Origin: Acidobacteriota bacterium
GTDB taxonomy: Bacteria; Acidobacteriota; UBA890; WLXD01
Length of the DNA: 64,000 nucleotides
Reading direction: 5' to 3'
NCBI GenBank assembly: GCA_012103255.1
Contig: WLXD01000001.1
Span: 682,001 to 746,000, forward strand
Shown here: positions 45,318 to 53,912 of the stretch, piece by piece
Layout: each line of letters begins with the position of its first letter
Position numbering within the stretch: the stretch's first letter is position 1
Notes under the pieces: model-generated
What the model was told of the DNA's origin: nothing
What the model saw: the letters and a program-made list of their open reading frames with translations, nothing else
The model's database searches: none
Position numbers and translations under genes: made by a program

Positions 45318-45380
45318 GCAGCCCGGCTTTATGAGCAAGAGCCTGACGGAGTCGGGCTAGGGCAGTCCGCGACGGCGTAG
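45318..45380 (+). pseudogene. Reverse transcriptase remnant, copy 3
   Basis: In-frame codons read AARLYEQEPDGVGLGQSATA and stop (TAG 45378-45380). This matches the end of the conserved part of RT copies 1 (RLYKQEPDPVRLGQ) and 2 (RLYEQEPDGVRLGQ). Everything upstream of it is replaced by repeat E. The antisense peptide 3 gene begins 23 nt downstream, as beside RT copy 1. Confidence 0.75.
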
Positions 45381-45403
45381 ACAGCCGGTCGAGAAGAGTG
45401 ATC

Positions 45404-45616
45404 CTACGAGGCGCCTACCACGCCGGGGCCCTGCGTCGTGCAGGGTACGCTCGTCTCACTGGCGCCGACCACCTTGTTCATGGTGGTGCCGTGGCCCTCC
45501 GCGGTGGCAGCCCCGCCTCCACCTCCCGACGTGACTCCCCCAACCCGGGCCGGGAGAATACATGTCAGTACGGGGGCCTTCCACCTGCTGGACCGCGGGC
45601 CGTCCGGCTTTTCCAT
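45404..45616 (-). CDS. Small W-x-x-P peptide 3 (RiPP-precursor-like)
   Basis: A 70-aa peptide starting MEKPDGPRSSRWKAPVLTCI and ending VVGAS. A Gly-rich stretch (GGVTSGGGGGAATAEGHG) and a single C-terminal Cys mark the variable middle. ATG 45616 has AGGGA nine bases upstream; an ATG three codons earlier is possible. It shares the W-x-x-P-x-L core and the G-A-S ending with the other three peptides. Convergent with the RT remnant. Confidence 0.58.
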   Translation of the reverse strand: MEKPDGPRSSRWKAPVLTCILPARVGGVTSGGGGGAATAEGHGTTMNKVVGASETSVPCTTQGPGVVGAS

Positions 45617-45776
45617 ATGTGCCATTCCCTACATCTCTTGGCTAGGTTCCATCTGGCGGTTCCCGGAGACGGGCTGACGATGGAGTCTGTATCGCAAGCG
45701 TCCAACCCTCAACCCTGGGAGACATCTACTCTATCGGCAGGTCTCGCCTTCCCTGCGTCCCGCCCCCGTCGTGCGT

Positions 45777-46121
45777 CTACTTCTCCCGATGCCGCAACCG
45801 AATCGGCTTCTGCTCCCCCTTGCTGTCCCACCAGTTCTGGTACAGGCCAACCGCAAACATCAGCGTCAGGATGATGAAGATCCCGATCCACTGTGGGATG
45901 TACGGGAAGTCGGTGCCGTCAACGACCAGGTGCGCTGTATGGCCGCCCGCGAGGAACAGCACGAACCCGATCAGCAGCAGCACGAACAATTGGGCCAGCG
46001 CTCGTAGGCAGTCAGTGGCGTCGCCCGCATCTGCCCGCCAGCTTGGTCGGTAGCAGCGCAAACACCCGCTGGCCAGTTGGATCGTGCGGCGCGTCTCTCT
46101 TGGAGTGCATCCATCTATCAA
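45777..46121 (-). CDS. Small two-helix membrane protein
   Basis: Two membrane helices are clear, FVLLLIGFVLFLAGGHTAHL and WIGIFIILTLMFAVGLYQNW, joined by DGTDFPYIPQ, with a charged C-terminal tail (KGEQKPIRLRHREK). Family not recognised. The listed frame opens with TTG at 46121 and its first ~40 residues look non-coding; the real start is probably a TTG or GTG just before the first helix near 46010, so the gene may have lost its original 5' end. Confidence 0.5.
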   Translation of the reverse strand: MIDGCTPRETRRTIQLASGCLRCYRPSWRADAGDATDCLRALAQLFVLLLIGFVLFLAGGHTAHLVVDGTDFPYIPQWIGIFIILTLMFAVGLYQNWWDSKGEQKPIRLRHREK

Positions 46122-46183
46122 CTATCCCACGGCGCCCACAAACGCCTAAGTCCTGAGAGCCGTCAGTTGGGGCGAGTGAGAGT

Positions 46184-46385
46184 GGGCGCGGGAGGAATCG
46201 AGCCCCCGACTTCCACCGTGTGTGGATAGCCCTCACGTGGAGCGAACCGAGAGGGTGTTCGCTGATGAATCGATAGCGGCACGTCCGTAGCTGTTCACGG
46301 CTCGTAACGCCAACGTTCCCAATTATTTGCGCTGTCGTGTCCACGGGCTCATAAACCGAGGGCTACGGCTGCCCGAGTTCTGTTC
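46184..46385. repeat. Island repeat F (left part, body and worn arm)
   Basis: GTGGGCGCGGGAGGAATCGA opens the left motif; its T-stem is GGGGG/CCTCC on the minus strand. CGTAACGCCAACGTTCCCA follows. The arm reads CGGGCTCATAAACCG at 46344 (157 bp spacing), with a damaged stem. The tail elements of other copies are absent. Confidence 0.7.
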
Positions 46386-46484
46386 CCGTTCGTACGAGGG
46401 GCTAGTTGGGCCTTGGGGCCGTCACTGGATTCTCAGTGGCGCCTATTGGTGACTCGTCATCGACCCAATAGGCTGTGTCCCACC

Positions 46485-48014
46485 ATGGAACCCGGGACTC
46501 GGCTAGGCCCCTACGAGATCCAGAGCCAGCTCGGCGCTGGCGGGATGGGAGAGGTCTATCTCGCCCAGGACGCGCGGCTCGGCAGGCAGGTCGCGATCAA
46601 GGTGCTCCCCGAGGAGTACGCGACTGACCCCGAGCGACTGGCGCGCTTCGAGCAGGAGGCGCGCGCGGCGGCGGCGCTCAATCACCCGAACATCGCGATC
46701 GTCCACGACGTTGGGGAGTCCGAAGGGACGCACTTCATCGTCCAGGAGCTACTCGAGGGCCGCTCGCTCCGCGAGGAGTTAGCCGATTCGCAGCTGAAGT
46801 TGGAGCGGGCCCTGGCGCTCGGCGCGGAGGTGGCCGCGGGGCTGGCGGGCGCCCATGAGGCAGGGATCGTCCATCGGGATTTGAAGCCGGACAACATCTT
46901 CGTGACTCCCGGTGGGAACGCAAAGGTGCTCGCCTTCGGGCTCGCCAAACTCACCGAGGCGGCGGCCGGCCCTGACAGCGGCAGTATGTCGCCGACCGCG
47001 TTGGGCACGAGCGCGGGGCAGGTGATGGGCACGGCGGGCTACATGTCACCCGAGCAAGTGGATGGCTCCGACGTCGACCGGCGGGCCGATGTGTTTGCGC
47101 TCGGATGCGTGCTCTATGAGATGGTGGCGGGTCGGCGCGCGTTCGCTGGCAAGAGCCTGATCGATACGCTTCACGCAATCGCTCGTGAGGAGCCGACCTC
47201 CCTGCTCGAACTCGAGCCCCGACTACCGGTCGAGCTGCAACGAATCGCGGGCAAGTGTCTGGAGAAAGACCCGGCCGATCGCTACCAGCACGTCGGCGAG
47301 ACGGCCGCTGATCTGCGAGCGCTCGCCAACGAGGTTCGCGCCGGCACCGCCCTGAGCGGGTTGGCCGCACGAGGCACGTCGCCTAGTCGGGGCCGGCTTG
47401 TGGACGGCGGGCTCGGGGCGGCGCTGGGCCTGGTCGCTGGACTTCTCGGCGCGGCGCTCTGGCTGTCGAGTGCGCCCGACGGGTCGCAGAGAGTGGCTCG
47501 TCGGCTCCAGCTGCCCCTACCGTCCGACCTGGTGTCCGTCGGCGGATTCGACTCGGAACCCGTCTTCTCGCCCGACAGTCAGAAGCTGGTCTTCGGCGGG
47601 CGCACTGCGGAAACGCAGCCGGCGCTCTGGGTGCGAGAGATCGACACCGGCAACACCTATCGACTGGAGGGGACCGAGGACGCCAGGTACCCGTTCTTCT
47701 CCCCGGATGGCCGGTGGCAATGTTCGACGACGGCGCCCTCTACAAGATGTCGCTGGCGGCGGGCGTACGCGAGCGGATCATTTCGGTCGCCGATGGGGGC
47801 GGCGGCGCCTGGTCGCCCGACGGCCAATCCCTCTACTTTGCGGGAATCCCGGCGGGCGGGGCGCTGGGGCTGCACCGCGTGCCGGCCGACGGCGGCGAGC
47901 AGGAGGAGGTCTGGACTCCTTCGGAACAGGACAACGCCACGACTGTGCGTGCGCCTAGGTTCATGCCGGGCGGAGAGGGCATCGTGTTCAGCATCTTCGG
48001 CGCACCGGCCATGA
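46485..48014 (+). pseudogene. Ser/Thr kinase-propeller protein 1, N-terminal part, likely inactive
   Basis: Eukaryotic-type kinase (residues ~10-280) with LGAGGMGEVYLAQD, Lys39 in VAIKVLP and HRDLKPDN (His130). The DFG motif reads LAFGLA: Ala150 replaces the Mg-binding Asp, so catalysis is doubtful. A membrane helix (LGAALGLVAGLLGAALWL) and the start of a PD40 propeller follow. The frame breaks after FFSPDGRW at about 47713; the family continuation, VAMFDDGALY, is in another frame. One lost G, or a lost GTGG, explains this. ORF residues after that point are frameshift product. ATG 46485 opens the standard N-terminus. Cargo between repeats F and G. Confidence 0.8.
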
Positions 48015-49141
48015 TCTCCGACGACGCCATCATGTATTGGGACGCTCGCAGCGGCGAGACGCGTCGGCTGCTGATGGGTGGCATCCAGGCCTGGCCCCTG
48101 GGCGATTCGACGCTGGCGTACATCCAGGTTGATGGTCGGCTCGCTACCAGAGGCTTCGACACGGCAACACAGCAGCTTGACGACACTGCGGTCGCGACCC
48201 AGATCAGTGTCTACCGCCGCTTTCTGGCGGTGTCGCCGAACGGTGACCTGGCGGCGATCCAAGGCAGCTCCCGAAGCGCCGAGAGTGAGCTCGTCTGGCT
48301 CGATCGGTCCGGGGCCGAGACCAGCGTGGGGGCACCCACTGGCCGCTATCGCTCGCCGCGGTTCAATGATGACGGCACCCGTCTCGCCGTGGTCAAGGCC
48401 GCTTCTCGCGTGTGCGGCGATGTCTGGCAGATGTGGCTCGACGGGGTGAGCGCCCAGCTATGGAGCCAGAGCGGCGTCTGGTGCAGCGTCGACTGGACGC
48501 CCGATGGCGACGAGGTTCTGGCAACTGGTTCCTCCGGCCGCCTGATCGCGCTGTCCGCTGACGACAGTGCGGCACCGCAGCGGGAGGTGTTGTCGGACGG
48601 CTCGGGCCAGCTAGGCGGAGTTTCGCTGGACGGGAGCGTGGTCTTCGAGGCCGGTCCAATCGGCGCCGGCAAGCTGCGTGTAACCGATCTTGCCGGTGCG
48701 ACGCCCGCAGTCTTGCTCGACACCGAGGCTGATCAGGGGGCGCCGGCGCTCTCGCCAGACGGTCGCCGACTAGCCTACGAAGCGGATCACAGCGGCCAAG
48801 GGGAAATCTACGTGACGTCGTTCCCCAGCGCAGACGACGAGGTGCTCGTGTCGGGGAGTGGGGGCCGGTCGCCACGTTGGTCCGCCGACGGTCGCGAGCT
48901 CTTCTACATCAGCGACGGATTCCTCGTGGCCGCGAGGATTGCCGAATCCGAGGAGTTTGCCGTCGCCAGTCGTGACCGACTGTTCGCCTGGCCGAATCCT
49001 GGCGGCGACGTCTTCGACTCGTACGACGTGCATCCCGACGGTCGCTTCCTGTTCGTGCGCCCTGTCGATCAGGACTACTTCATCGAGGTGACCTTCGTCG
49101 CCGACTGGGTCCGAGAAATCGAGCCAGCCTTCATGCGGTAG
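47714..49141 (+). pseudogene. Ser/Thr kinase-propeller protein 1, C-terminal part after frameshift
   Basis: A 475-aa frame continuing the PD40 propeller: GGGGAWSPDGQSLYFAG, RYRSPRFNDDGTRLAV, SVDWTPDGDEVLATG, APALSPDGRRLAYEAD and RSPRWSADGRELFYIS are successive blades. It ends VADWVREIEPAFMR, a usual end for this kinase family. It opens with GTG at the break point and has no ribosome-binding site of its own. Confidence 0.75.
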
Positions 49142-49195
49142 GTACCCTGTCGCGCGGTACGTCGGAGCCCTCTTGGGGCAGCGCGTGGACAGGGA

Positions 49196-49450
49196 GTGGG
49201 CGCTGGAGCAATCGAACCACCGACTCCACCGTTTGACGACGGCACATCCCGGCTGAACGTTCTCCGTAGGTTCTCGCGGGTGATGGTTCGCGGCGCGTTC
49301 ATGATCGATCATGGCTCGCAACGTCAACGTTCGCAGATGCCTGCAGGACGGTCGGCGCGGGCTCATAACCCGAAGGTCACAGGTTCAAATCCTGTCCCCG
49401 CTACTCCGTGCGCTCCCGTCGTGACGCACTTCCGGCGCGGGCACGGGGGC
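49196..49450. repeat. Island repeat G (with the best-preserved initiator-tRNA 3' half)
   Basis: The left motif is worn (CGCTGGAGCAATCGAACCAC). CGCAACGTCAACGTT follows. From 49358 to 49404 lies an initiator-tRNA 3' half with anticodon arm CGGG-CTCATAA-CCCG, variable loop, T-arm ACAGG-TTCAAAT-CCTGT and acceptor strand CCCCGCTAC; spacing from the left motif is 157 bp. No 5' half is present, so it is not a tRNA gene. A degenerate CCCGTCGTGACG follows. Confidence 0.8.
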
Positions 49451-49516
49451 TTCGGCGTCGCAGAGCCGCTTGGCGACGGTTCGTCAGAGCACGTCGAAAC
49501 ACGTAGGCTTGCGCGC

Positions 49517-51934
49517 ATGGAATCGGGAAGCAGGATCGGCGCATACGAGATTGAAGGCCGACTCGGTGCAGGCGGAATGGGCGAGGTCTATCGGGCGCGC
49601 GATACCGGACTCGACAGGTCGGTGGCGCTGAAGATGTTGCCCGACGAGTTCGCCGACGACTCGGAGCGACTCGCTCGCTTCGAGCAGGAGGCGCGCGCAC
49701 TCGCAGCGCTCAATCACCCCAACATCGCGCAGGTCTATGGCCTTGAACGCGCGGATGCCACCGTCATTGCGATGGAGTTGGTCGAGGGGGAGGACCTGAC
49801 GGCCTGTGTCGAACGCGGGCCACTTCAAGTCGATGAATTGCTGCCCCTGGCACGGCAGATTGCCGAGGCCCTGGAGGCGGCACATGAAGCCGGGATCGTC
49901 CACCGCGACCTGAAGCCGGCGAATATCCGTGTCCGGCCCGACGGTGTCGTGAAGGTGCTCGATTTCGGCCTTGCCAAGTCCGGTGCGGCAGTCGCCGGCG
50001 CGGAGGGGAGCGCGGACTCTCCCACGATCGCCTCGCCCGCGGTCACAGGAGTCGGCGTGATCATGGGAACCGCCGCCTACATGGCCCCGGAGCAGGCGCG
50101 AGGTAAACCGGTGGACCGCCGTGCCGACGTCTGGGCCTTCGGTTGCGTGCTCTTCGAGATGCTGTCGGGGCGCCGTGCGTTCGACGGCGACGACGTGTCG
50201 ATGACGCTGGCGTCGGTGCTCAAACATGATCTCGACTGGTCGCTCCTGCCAGACAGCACGCCCGCATCGTTGCGGCGCATGATCGAGCGCTGCCTCGAGA
50301 CCGAGCCGCGACGTCGCTACCAGTCGATCGGCGATGCGCGCGTGGAGATCGAGAACTGGATCGACGAGGGCTTCGCTCCTGTCGATCCGAGCGAACTCGT
50401 GATCCGCGCTGGCGACGCCGCGTTAGCGCGCCCAGGCGTGACCGCTCGCGTCGCGGCCGGTGTCGTGCTGGCCTCGCTAGCCGCTGTAGTCGCCTGGTGG
50501 GCGAAACCTGCTCCCGAGTCGCCGCTCCGTGTCCTACGGCTCGACGCGGGCTCGCTGGCCAAGGTCCAGGGTGCGAACGATGCGAGCGAGGCGCAGGTGC
50601 TGCCCGACGGATCTGCCGTGGTGGTGCGGGCCGCCTCCGAGGTCTGGGTACACCCGATGGACGGGTCGGAGCCGCGCTTGCTGGCCGACGGCGTCAACGG
50701 GTTCGCGCTCTCGCCTGACGGTGCTGAGGTGCTGATCTACACGGGACACACCCACACGCGCGTTGCCCTCGCGACCGGAAGTTCATCGCTTGTGAGCGAA
50801 ACCGGCTACTACAGTTCATACGGCATGCACTGGTCCCCGTCCGGCCCCGTGTTGTTCAGCCGAGGCGGACGCACGGGGCTGCGGTCGCTGGATCCCGTGA
50901 CCGGAGTCGAAACGCAGGTTCTGGAGCTCGGACCGAGCGACACACGCTTCATCACACCCCATGCGCTTCCGAACGGCGACGTGATGTTCTCTGTGCGCTC
51001 CCGGGGACGCGTCGAGGTGTTCGACGGGCAGACGCGGCACGTGGTCCTTGATGCCGCAGATGCCACCGTCGAGGAGGCGCTGTACACCCGAGACGGCGTG
51101 CTCCTCTGGGCCCAGTGGGGGGCGAACGAGGGGACCTGGTCGGCGTCCTATTCGCTCGAATCCCGGTCCTTGGCCGGAGAGTCGCACCGTATCTCGCCGG
51201 TCGCCGGGACCCTCAGCGTTTCCGACAATGGCCTGCTCGTGATCACACCGCGCGCCGCCCGCGGGAACCGGACGACGCAGACCATCCTGGTGGACCGCTC
51301 GGGCGACCTGGTGCGCGAGTTGGTGGGCCCGCAGGCCGTAGTGAGGAGCCTGCGAATATCGCCCGATGGCCGACGACTGGCCATGCAGCAGCAGTTGCCG
51401 GGGGCGGGCGACATGGGCGTCGTTGTGTACGACCTGGAGCGTGGCACCAGCGTTGAACTCCGCGCTGGCGCCGCCGGCGGCAACCCGGTCTGGCCCGAGT
51501 GGCTTCAGGACAGCGCGGGCATAGTCTTTATCGCGGGCCCGGACGAGGACCGCGGCCTGTACATGAAGGACGGCCCTGGGAGTGCAACCCGCACGCTCGT
51601 GTCCGGCGGCGTAGAGAACGAGCAGATCTCGGTCTCCGCGGACGGTCGCACCGTCGTGTACGGCGGCACCGACGGCAATCTCTGGTACGTCGATACGTCC
51701 GGGGGCGACCCGGTCCGGTTCCGCGACACCGAAGACGAGGAACGACTTCCCTCGCTGTCGCCCGATGGACGGGCCATCGTGTTCAGTCGAACTTCGATGG
51801 TGGGAACTTCGGGACTCTTCATCGAGCGGTTCCCTGAGGGCGGCGGCGTGCTGCCGCTGGAGACCACGGTCTGGGACTCGCCGCGGTGGAGTCGAGACGG
51901 TACGAGATCTTCTACAGCGCCCGCGGCTTTGTGA
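49517..51934 (+). CDS. Ser/Thr kinase-propeller protein 2, frameshifted near its end
   Basis: A membrane Ser/Thr kinase with complete motifs: LGAGGMGEVYRARD, Lys39 in VALKMLP, HRDLKPAN, VLDFGLAK and MAPEQARG. A membrane helix (AAGVVLASLAAVVAWW) near residue 320 separates it from an extracytoplasmic PD40-type propeller (FALSPDGAEVLIYTG, LRISPDGRRLAMQ, PSLSPDGRAIVFSR). The frame is lost after SPRWSRDG at 51900; the next ten residues are frameshift product and the family end lies in the next feature. ATG 49517 opens the conserved N-terminus; the longer frame to 49196 translates repeat G. The kinase itself should be active. Confidence 0.85.
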   Translation: MESGSRIGAYEIEGRLGAGGMGEVYRARDTGLDRSVALKMLPDEFADDSERLARFEQEARALAALNHPNIAQVYGLERADATVIAMELVEGEDLTACVERGPLQVDELLPLARQIAEALEAAHEAGIVHRDLKPANIRVRPDGVVKVLDFGLAKSGAAVAGAEGSADSPTIASPAVTGVGVIMGTAAYMAPEQARGKPVDRRADVWAFGCVLFEMLSGRRAFDGDDVSMTLASVLKHDLDWSLLPDSTPASLRRMIERCLETEPRRRYQSIGDARVEIENWIDEGFAPVDPSELVIRAGDAALARPGVTARVAAGVVLASLAAVVAWWAKPAPESPLRVLRLDAGSLAKVQGANDASEAQVLPDGSAVVVRAASEVWVHPMDGSEPRLLADGVNGFALSPDGAEVLIYTGHTHTRVALATGSSSLVSETGYYSSYGMHWSPSGPVLFSRGGRTGLRSLDPVTGVETQVLELGPSDTRFITPHALPNGDVMFSVRSRGRVEVFDGQTRHVVLDAADATVEEALYTRDGVLLWAQWGANEGTWSASYSLESRSLAGESHRISPVAGTLSVSDNGLLVITPRAARGNRTTQTILVDRSGDLVRELVGPQAVVRSLRISPDGRRLAMQQQLPGAGDMGVVVYDLERGTSVELRAGAAGGNPVWPEWLQDSAGIVFIAGPDEDRGLYMKDGPGSATRTLVSGGVENEQISVSADGRTVVYGGTDGNLWYVDTSGGDPVRFRDTEDEERLPSLSPDGRAIVFSRTSMVGTSGLFIERFPEGGGVLPLETTVWDSPRWSRDGTRSSTAPAAL

Positions 51935-52137
51935 TGGGTGTCCGCTACGACGCCGAAACCGGGAGTCCTACCTCGACACCGGAGCCCGTCTTCCCTCTGG
52001 ATTGGGCATTGACCGGCTTCGACATCGACGGCGAGGGTCGCTTCATCGTTCAACAGGTTCCGGATGAGGGGCTCACGGAGCCGGAGCGTTTGATGCCCAT
52101 CGTCATCGAGAACTGGCAGACGCTTCTCGAACGATAG
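51901..52137 (+). pseudogene. Ser/Thr kinase-propeller protein 2, C-terminal end after frameshift
   Basis: This frame supplies the missing last blade: YEIFYSARGFVMGVRYDAE, PVFPLDWALTGFDIDGEGRF and the end NWQTLLER, the usual terminus of the family. Inserting one base at 51900/51901 joins both parts. There is no separate ribosome-binding site. Confidence 0.7.
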
Positions 52138-52199
52138 AGGGCAGCCGATTCCGTATCGCGACGCGACGCGACGCGTAAGCCTCGCCTTGCGGCAGGCCG

Positions 52200-52248
52200 A
52201 ACAAGAGTGGGCGCGGGAGGAATCGAACCTCCGACTTCCACCGTGTGC
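52200..52248 (-). repeat. Island repeat H: 49-nt direct repeat left of RT copy 2
   Basis: Exact match of 49 nt to 53913-53961. On the minus strand it holds the tRNA-Val-like 3' half: ACACGGTGGAAG, T-arm GGAGG-TTCGATT-CCTCC and acceptor strand CGCGCCCAC. Three bases after it the conserved leader of RT copy 2 begins. Confidence 0.85.
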
Positions 52249-52250
52249 AG

Positions 52251-52389
52251 ATGGAACTCCTTTGCCGATCCTTGTCAGGAATTGATTCTGTTCGAGCTTT
52301 GGTGGGATGCGTTTTGACGCCAGTTGCTCCTAGTTGCCGCTGTTTGACGCCGGATTGTCACAGGATTTGTCACACGTCATGCTGGGGTG
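52251..52389 (+). promoter_or_regulatory. Conserved leader of RT copy 2
   Basis: It aligns with the leader of RT copy 1 (35268-35405) with conserved blocks CTCCTTTG, CGATCCTTGTCAGGA, TTGATTCTGTT and the paired TTGTCACA words before CTGGGGTG. It starts immediately after the 49-nt direct repeat, which defines the left end of the mobile unit better than copy 1 does. Confidence 0.55.
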
Positions 52390-53640
52390 ATGATCGACAC
52401 AGTCGCCTCGGACAAAGTCATCGACGCAGCCTTCGCCTGGCTGTGCAAGCGGCGGCAGGGCTATCCGCCGCGAGCCGACGTCTGGGCGTTGCGGCACGAC
52501 TGGGTCCGGCAACGGGCCCGCATTCAGGCCGAACTGCGCGCAGGGAGCTACCGGCTCGCGTCGGTGCAGCGGATCATCACCCAGGCTGGCGAGGTGCTGC
52601 ACGTGTGGCGGGCCGCCGATGCGCTGGTGCTCAAGGCACTGACGATTGTGTTGGAGCAGCAGTTGCCGATCTCGGACCGCTGTACTCACGTCAAGGGCAA
52701 CGGAGGTGCGCACGGAGCGGTTGCCGCGATCCGGGAGCGTCTATCGGAGCACCGTTTCGTGGCGCGTACGGATGTCGCCGCCTACTACGACTCGATTGAC
52801 CACGAGCGACTCCTCGACCTGTTGGAGCGGCAAGTTGAGGACGGCCCGGTGATGAACCTGCTGGGCCAGTATCTGCGCTACACGGTCGAGCAGGGCGGCT
52901 TGTTCGCCGACAATCGCGCCGGCATCTGCCGGGGCTGTTCGCTCAGCCCACTGATGGGCGCGTTCTTCCTGGCGCAACTGGACGGGGCGCTGGAGCAAGA
53001 GAAGGTGTTCTGCGTCCGGTTCATGGACGACATCGTCATCCTGGCATCGACCCGCTGGAAGCTACGGAAGGCGGTTCGGGCGATGAACGAGGTTCTCGCG
53101 AGCCTGGGGTTGAAGCAGCACCCCGACAAGACGTTCATCGGGAGGATCGAGCGCGGCTTCGAGTTCCTCGGCGTGCATTTCAGCCCGGAAGGAACGAGGA
53201 TCGCAGCAGCGTCGGTCGAAAGATTTGTGCAGCGTGCAACCCGGCTTTATGAGCAAGAGCCTGACGGCGTCAGACTTGGGCAGTACTGCGCGCGATGGGC
53301 TGGCTGGGCGAAGGCTGAGGGGCGGGACGATCAGGGATTTAACGCTAGGGCGCCACCGGGGGGGCGGGGGCAACAGTACGGCAGAGCCGAGGCACGGGTG
53401 GGGGAACCACCGAAGGGTAGGAAGGCGGGGCCGCCGGGGCGATGGGGGGCCGTCAGGAGACGGGGAGGGAGGGGGCGGCTCGGGGGCCTAATGGGCCGGC
53501 GGTGGAGCTGGTTACTAATAACTGAAGGTGGGGGGGCTTCCAGCTCTTTTTTTCAGTCATTTTCGTTAACTAACACCCCTTTCATGCTGTTGGCTGATCG
53601 CCAACCCCGAGAACTGTACAGCCTGCGGGGTGCGAACTAG
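52390..53640 (+). CDS. Reverse transcriptase, copy 2
   Basis: Close paralogue of the RT at 35406: RTDVAAYYDSIDHERLLDLL, GICRGCSLSPLMGAFFLAQL, CVRFMDDIVILA and HPDKTFIGRIERGFEFLG are all present. Similarity covers about the first 310 residues, up to GQYCARWAGW. The remaining ~105 residues (Gly/Arg-rich, then LLITEGGG...SLRGAN) have no counterpart in copy 1 and probably represent read-through into flanking G-rich sequence. ATG 52390 corresponds to the copy 1 start; GTG 52387 is possible. No maturase or endonuclease domain. Confidence 0.9.
   Translation: MIDTVASDKVIDAAFAWLCKRRQGYPPRADVWALRHDWVRQRARIQAELRAGSYRLASVQRIITQAGEVLHVWRAADALVLKALTIVLEQQLPISDRCTHVKGNGGAHGAVAAIRERLSEHRFVARTDVAAYYDSIDHERLLDLLERQVEDGPVMNLLGQYLRYTVEQGGLFADNRAGICRGCSLSPLMGAFFLAQLDGALEQEKVFCVRFMDDIVILASTRWKLRKAVRAMNEVLASLGLKQHPDKTFIGRIERGFEFLGVHFSPEGTRIAAASVERFVQRATRLYEQEPDGVRLGQYCARWAGWAKAEGRDDQGFNARAPPGGRGQQYGRAEARVGEPPKGRKAGPPGRWGAVRRRGGRGRLGGLMGRRWSWLLITEGGGASSSFFQSFSLTNTPFMLLADRQPRELYSLRGAN
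53335..53570 (+). other. Strongly G-rich tract followed by T-run
   Basis: Directly after the conserved end of RT copy 2 the plus strand is exceptionally G-rich, with more than a dozen runs of three or more G up to 53550. It is followed by GAAG and CTTC around a G7 run and CTCTTTTTTTCAG at about 53545-53560. It could be a structured RNA end, quadruplex-forming DNA, a terminator, or a poorly resolved assembly stretch. Confidence 0.5.
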
Positions 53641-53912
53641 TAATTGGTAGCGCCGACCATGATGATGGCGGGCATATGATGCTGCACGGGCAGCCGAAGT
53701 GCGGAGTGGGGGTAGTGCGTCGATTTCTTTGCTAGCAGGGAAGGCCCGAGGTCCTAGGGTTGTTTCCTGCGCCAAGGAAGGCGGAAGGGGCAGTACTAGG
53801 ACGTTACCTAGAACCCAAGGACCTCCGGGATGCACCCAGCCAGTCCCCGCGAGACGTTGCTAGGCGGTGGCGACCTTCTTGTGCGCGTTCACGTATTTGG
53901 CAGCGATCGCCA
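53571..53912. other. Gap without a recognised gene
   Basis: About 340 bp between the end of RT copy 2 and repeat I. Frames on both strands look random, and no W-x-x-P peptide is found here, unlike the place right after RT copy 1 and the RT remnant. Confidence 0.35.

Noticed and set aside
49358-49404. Functional initiator tRNA gene
   Set aside because: Only the 3' half from the anticodon arm on is present; no D-arm or 5' acceptor strand upstream.
53566-53835. 89-codon minus-strand frame after RT copy 2
   Set aside because: No W-x-x-P motif or G-[AP]-S ending; low-complexity composition and no start signal.
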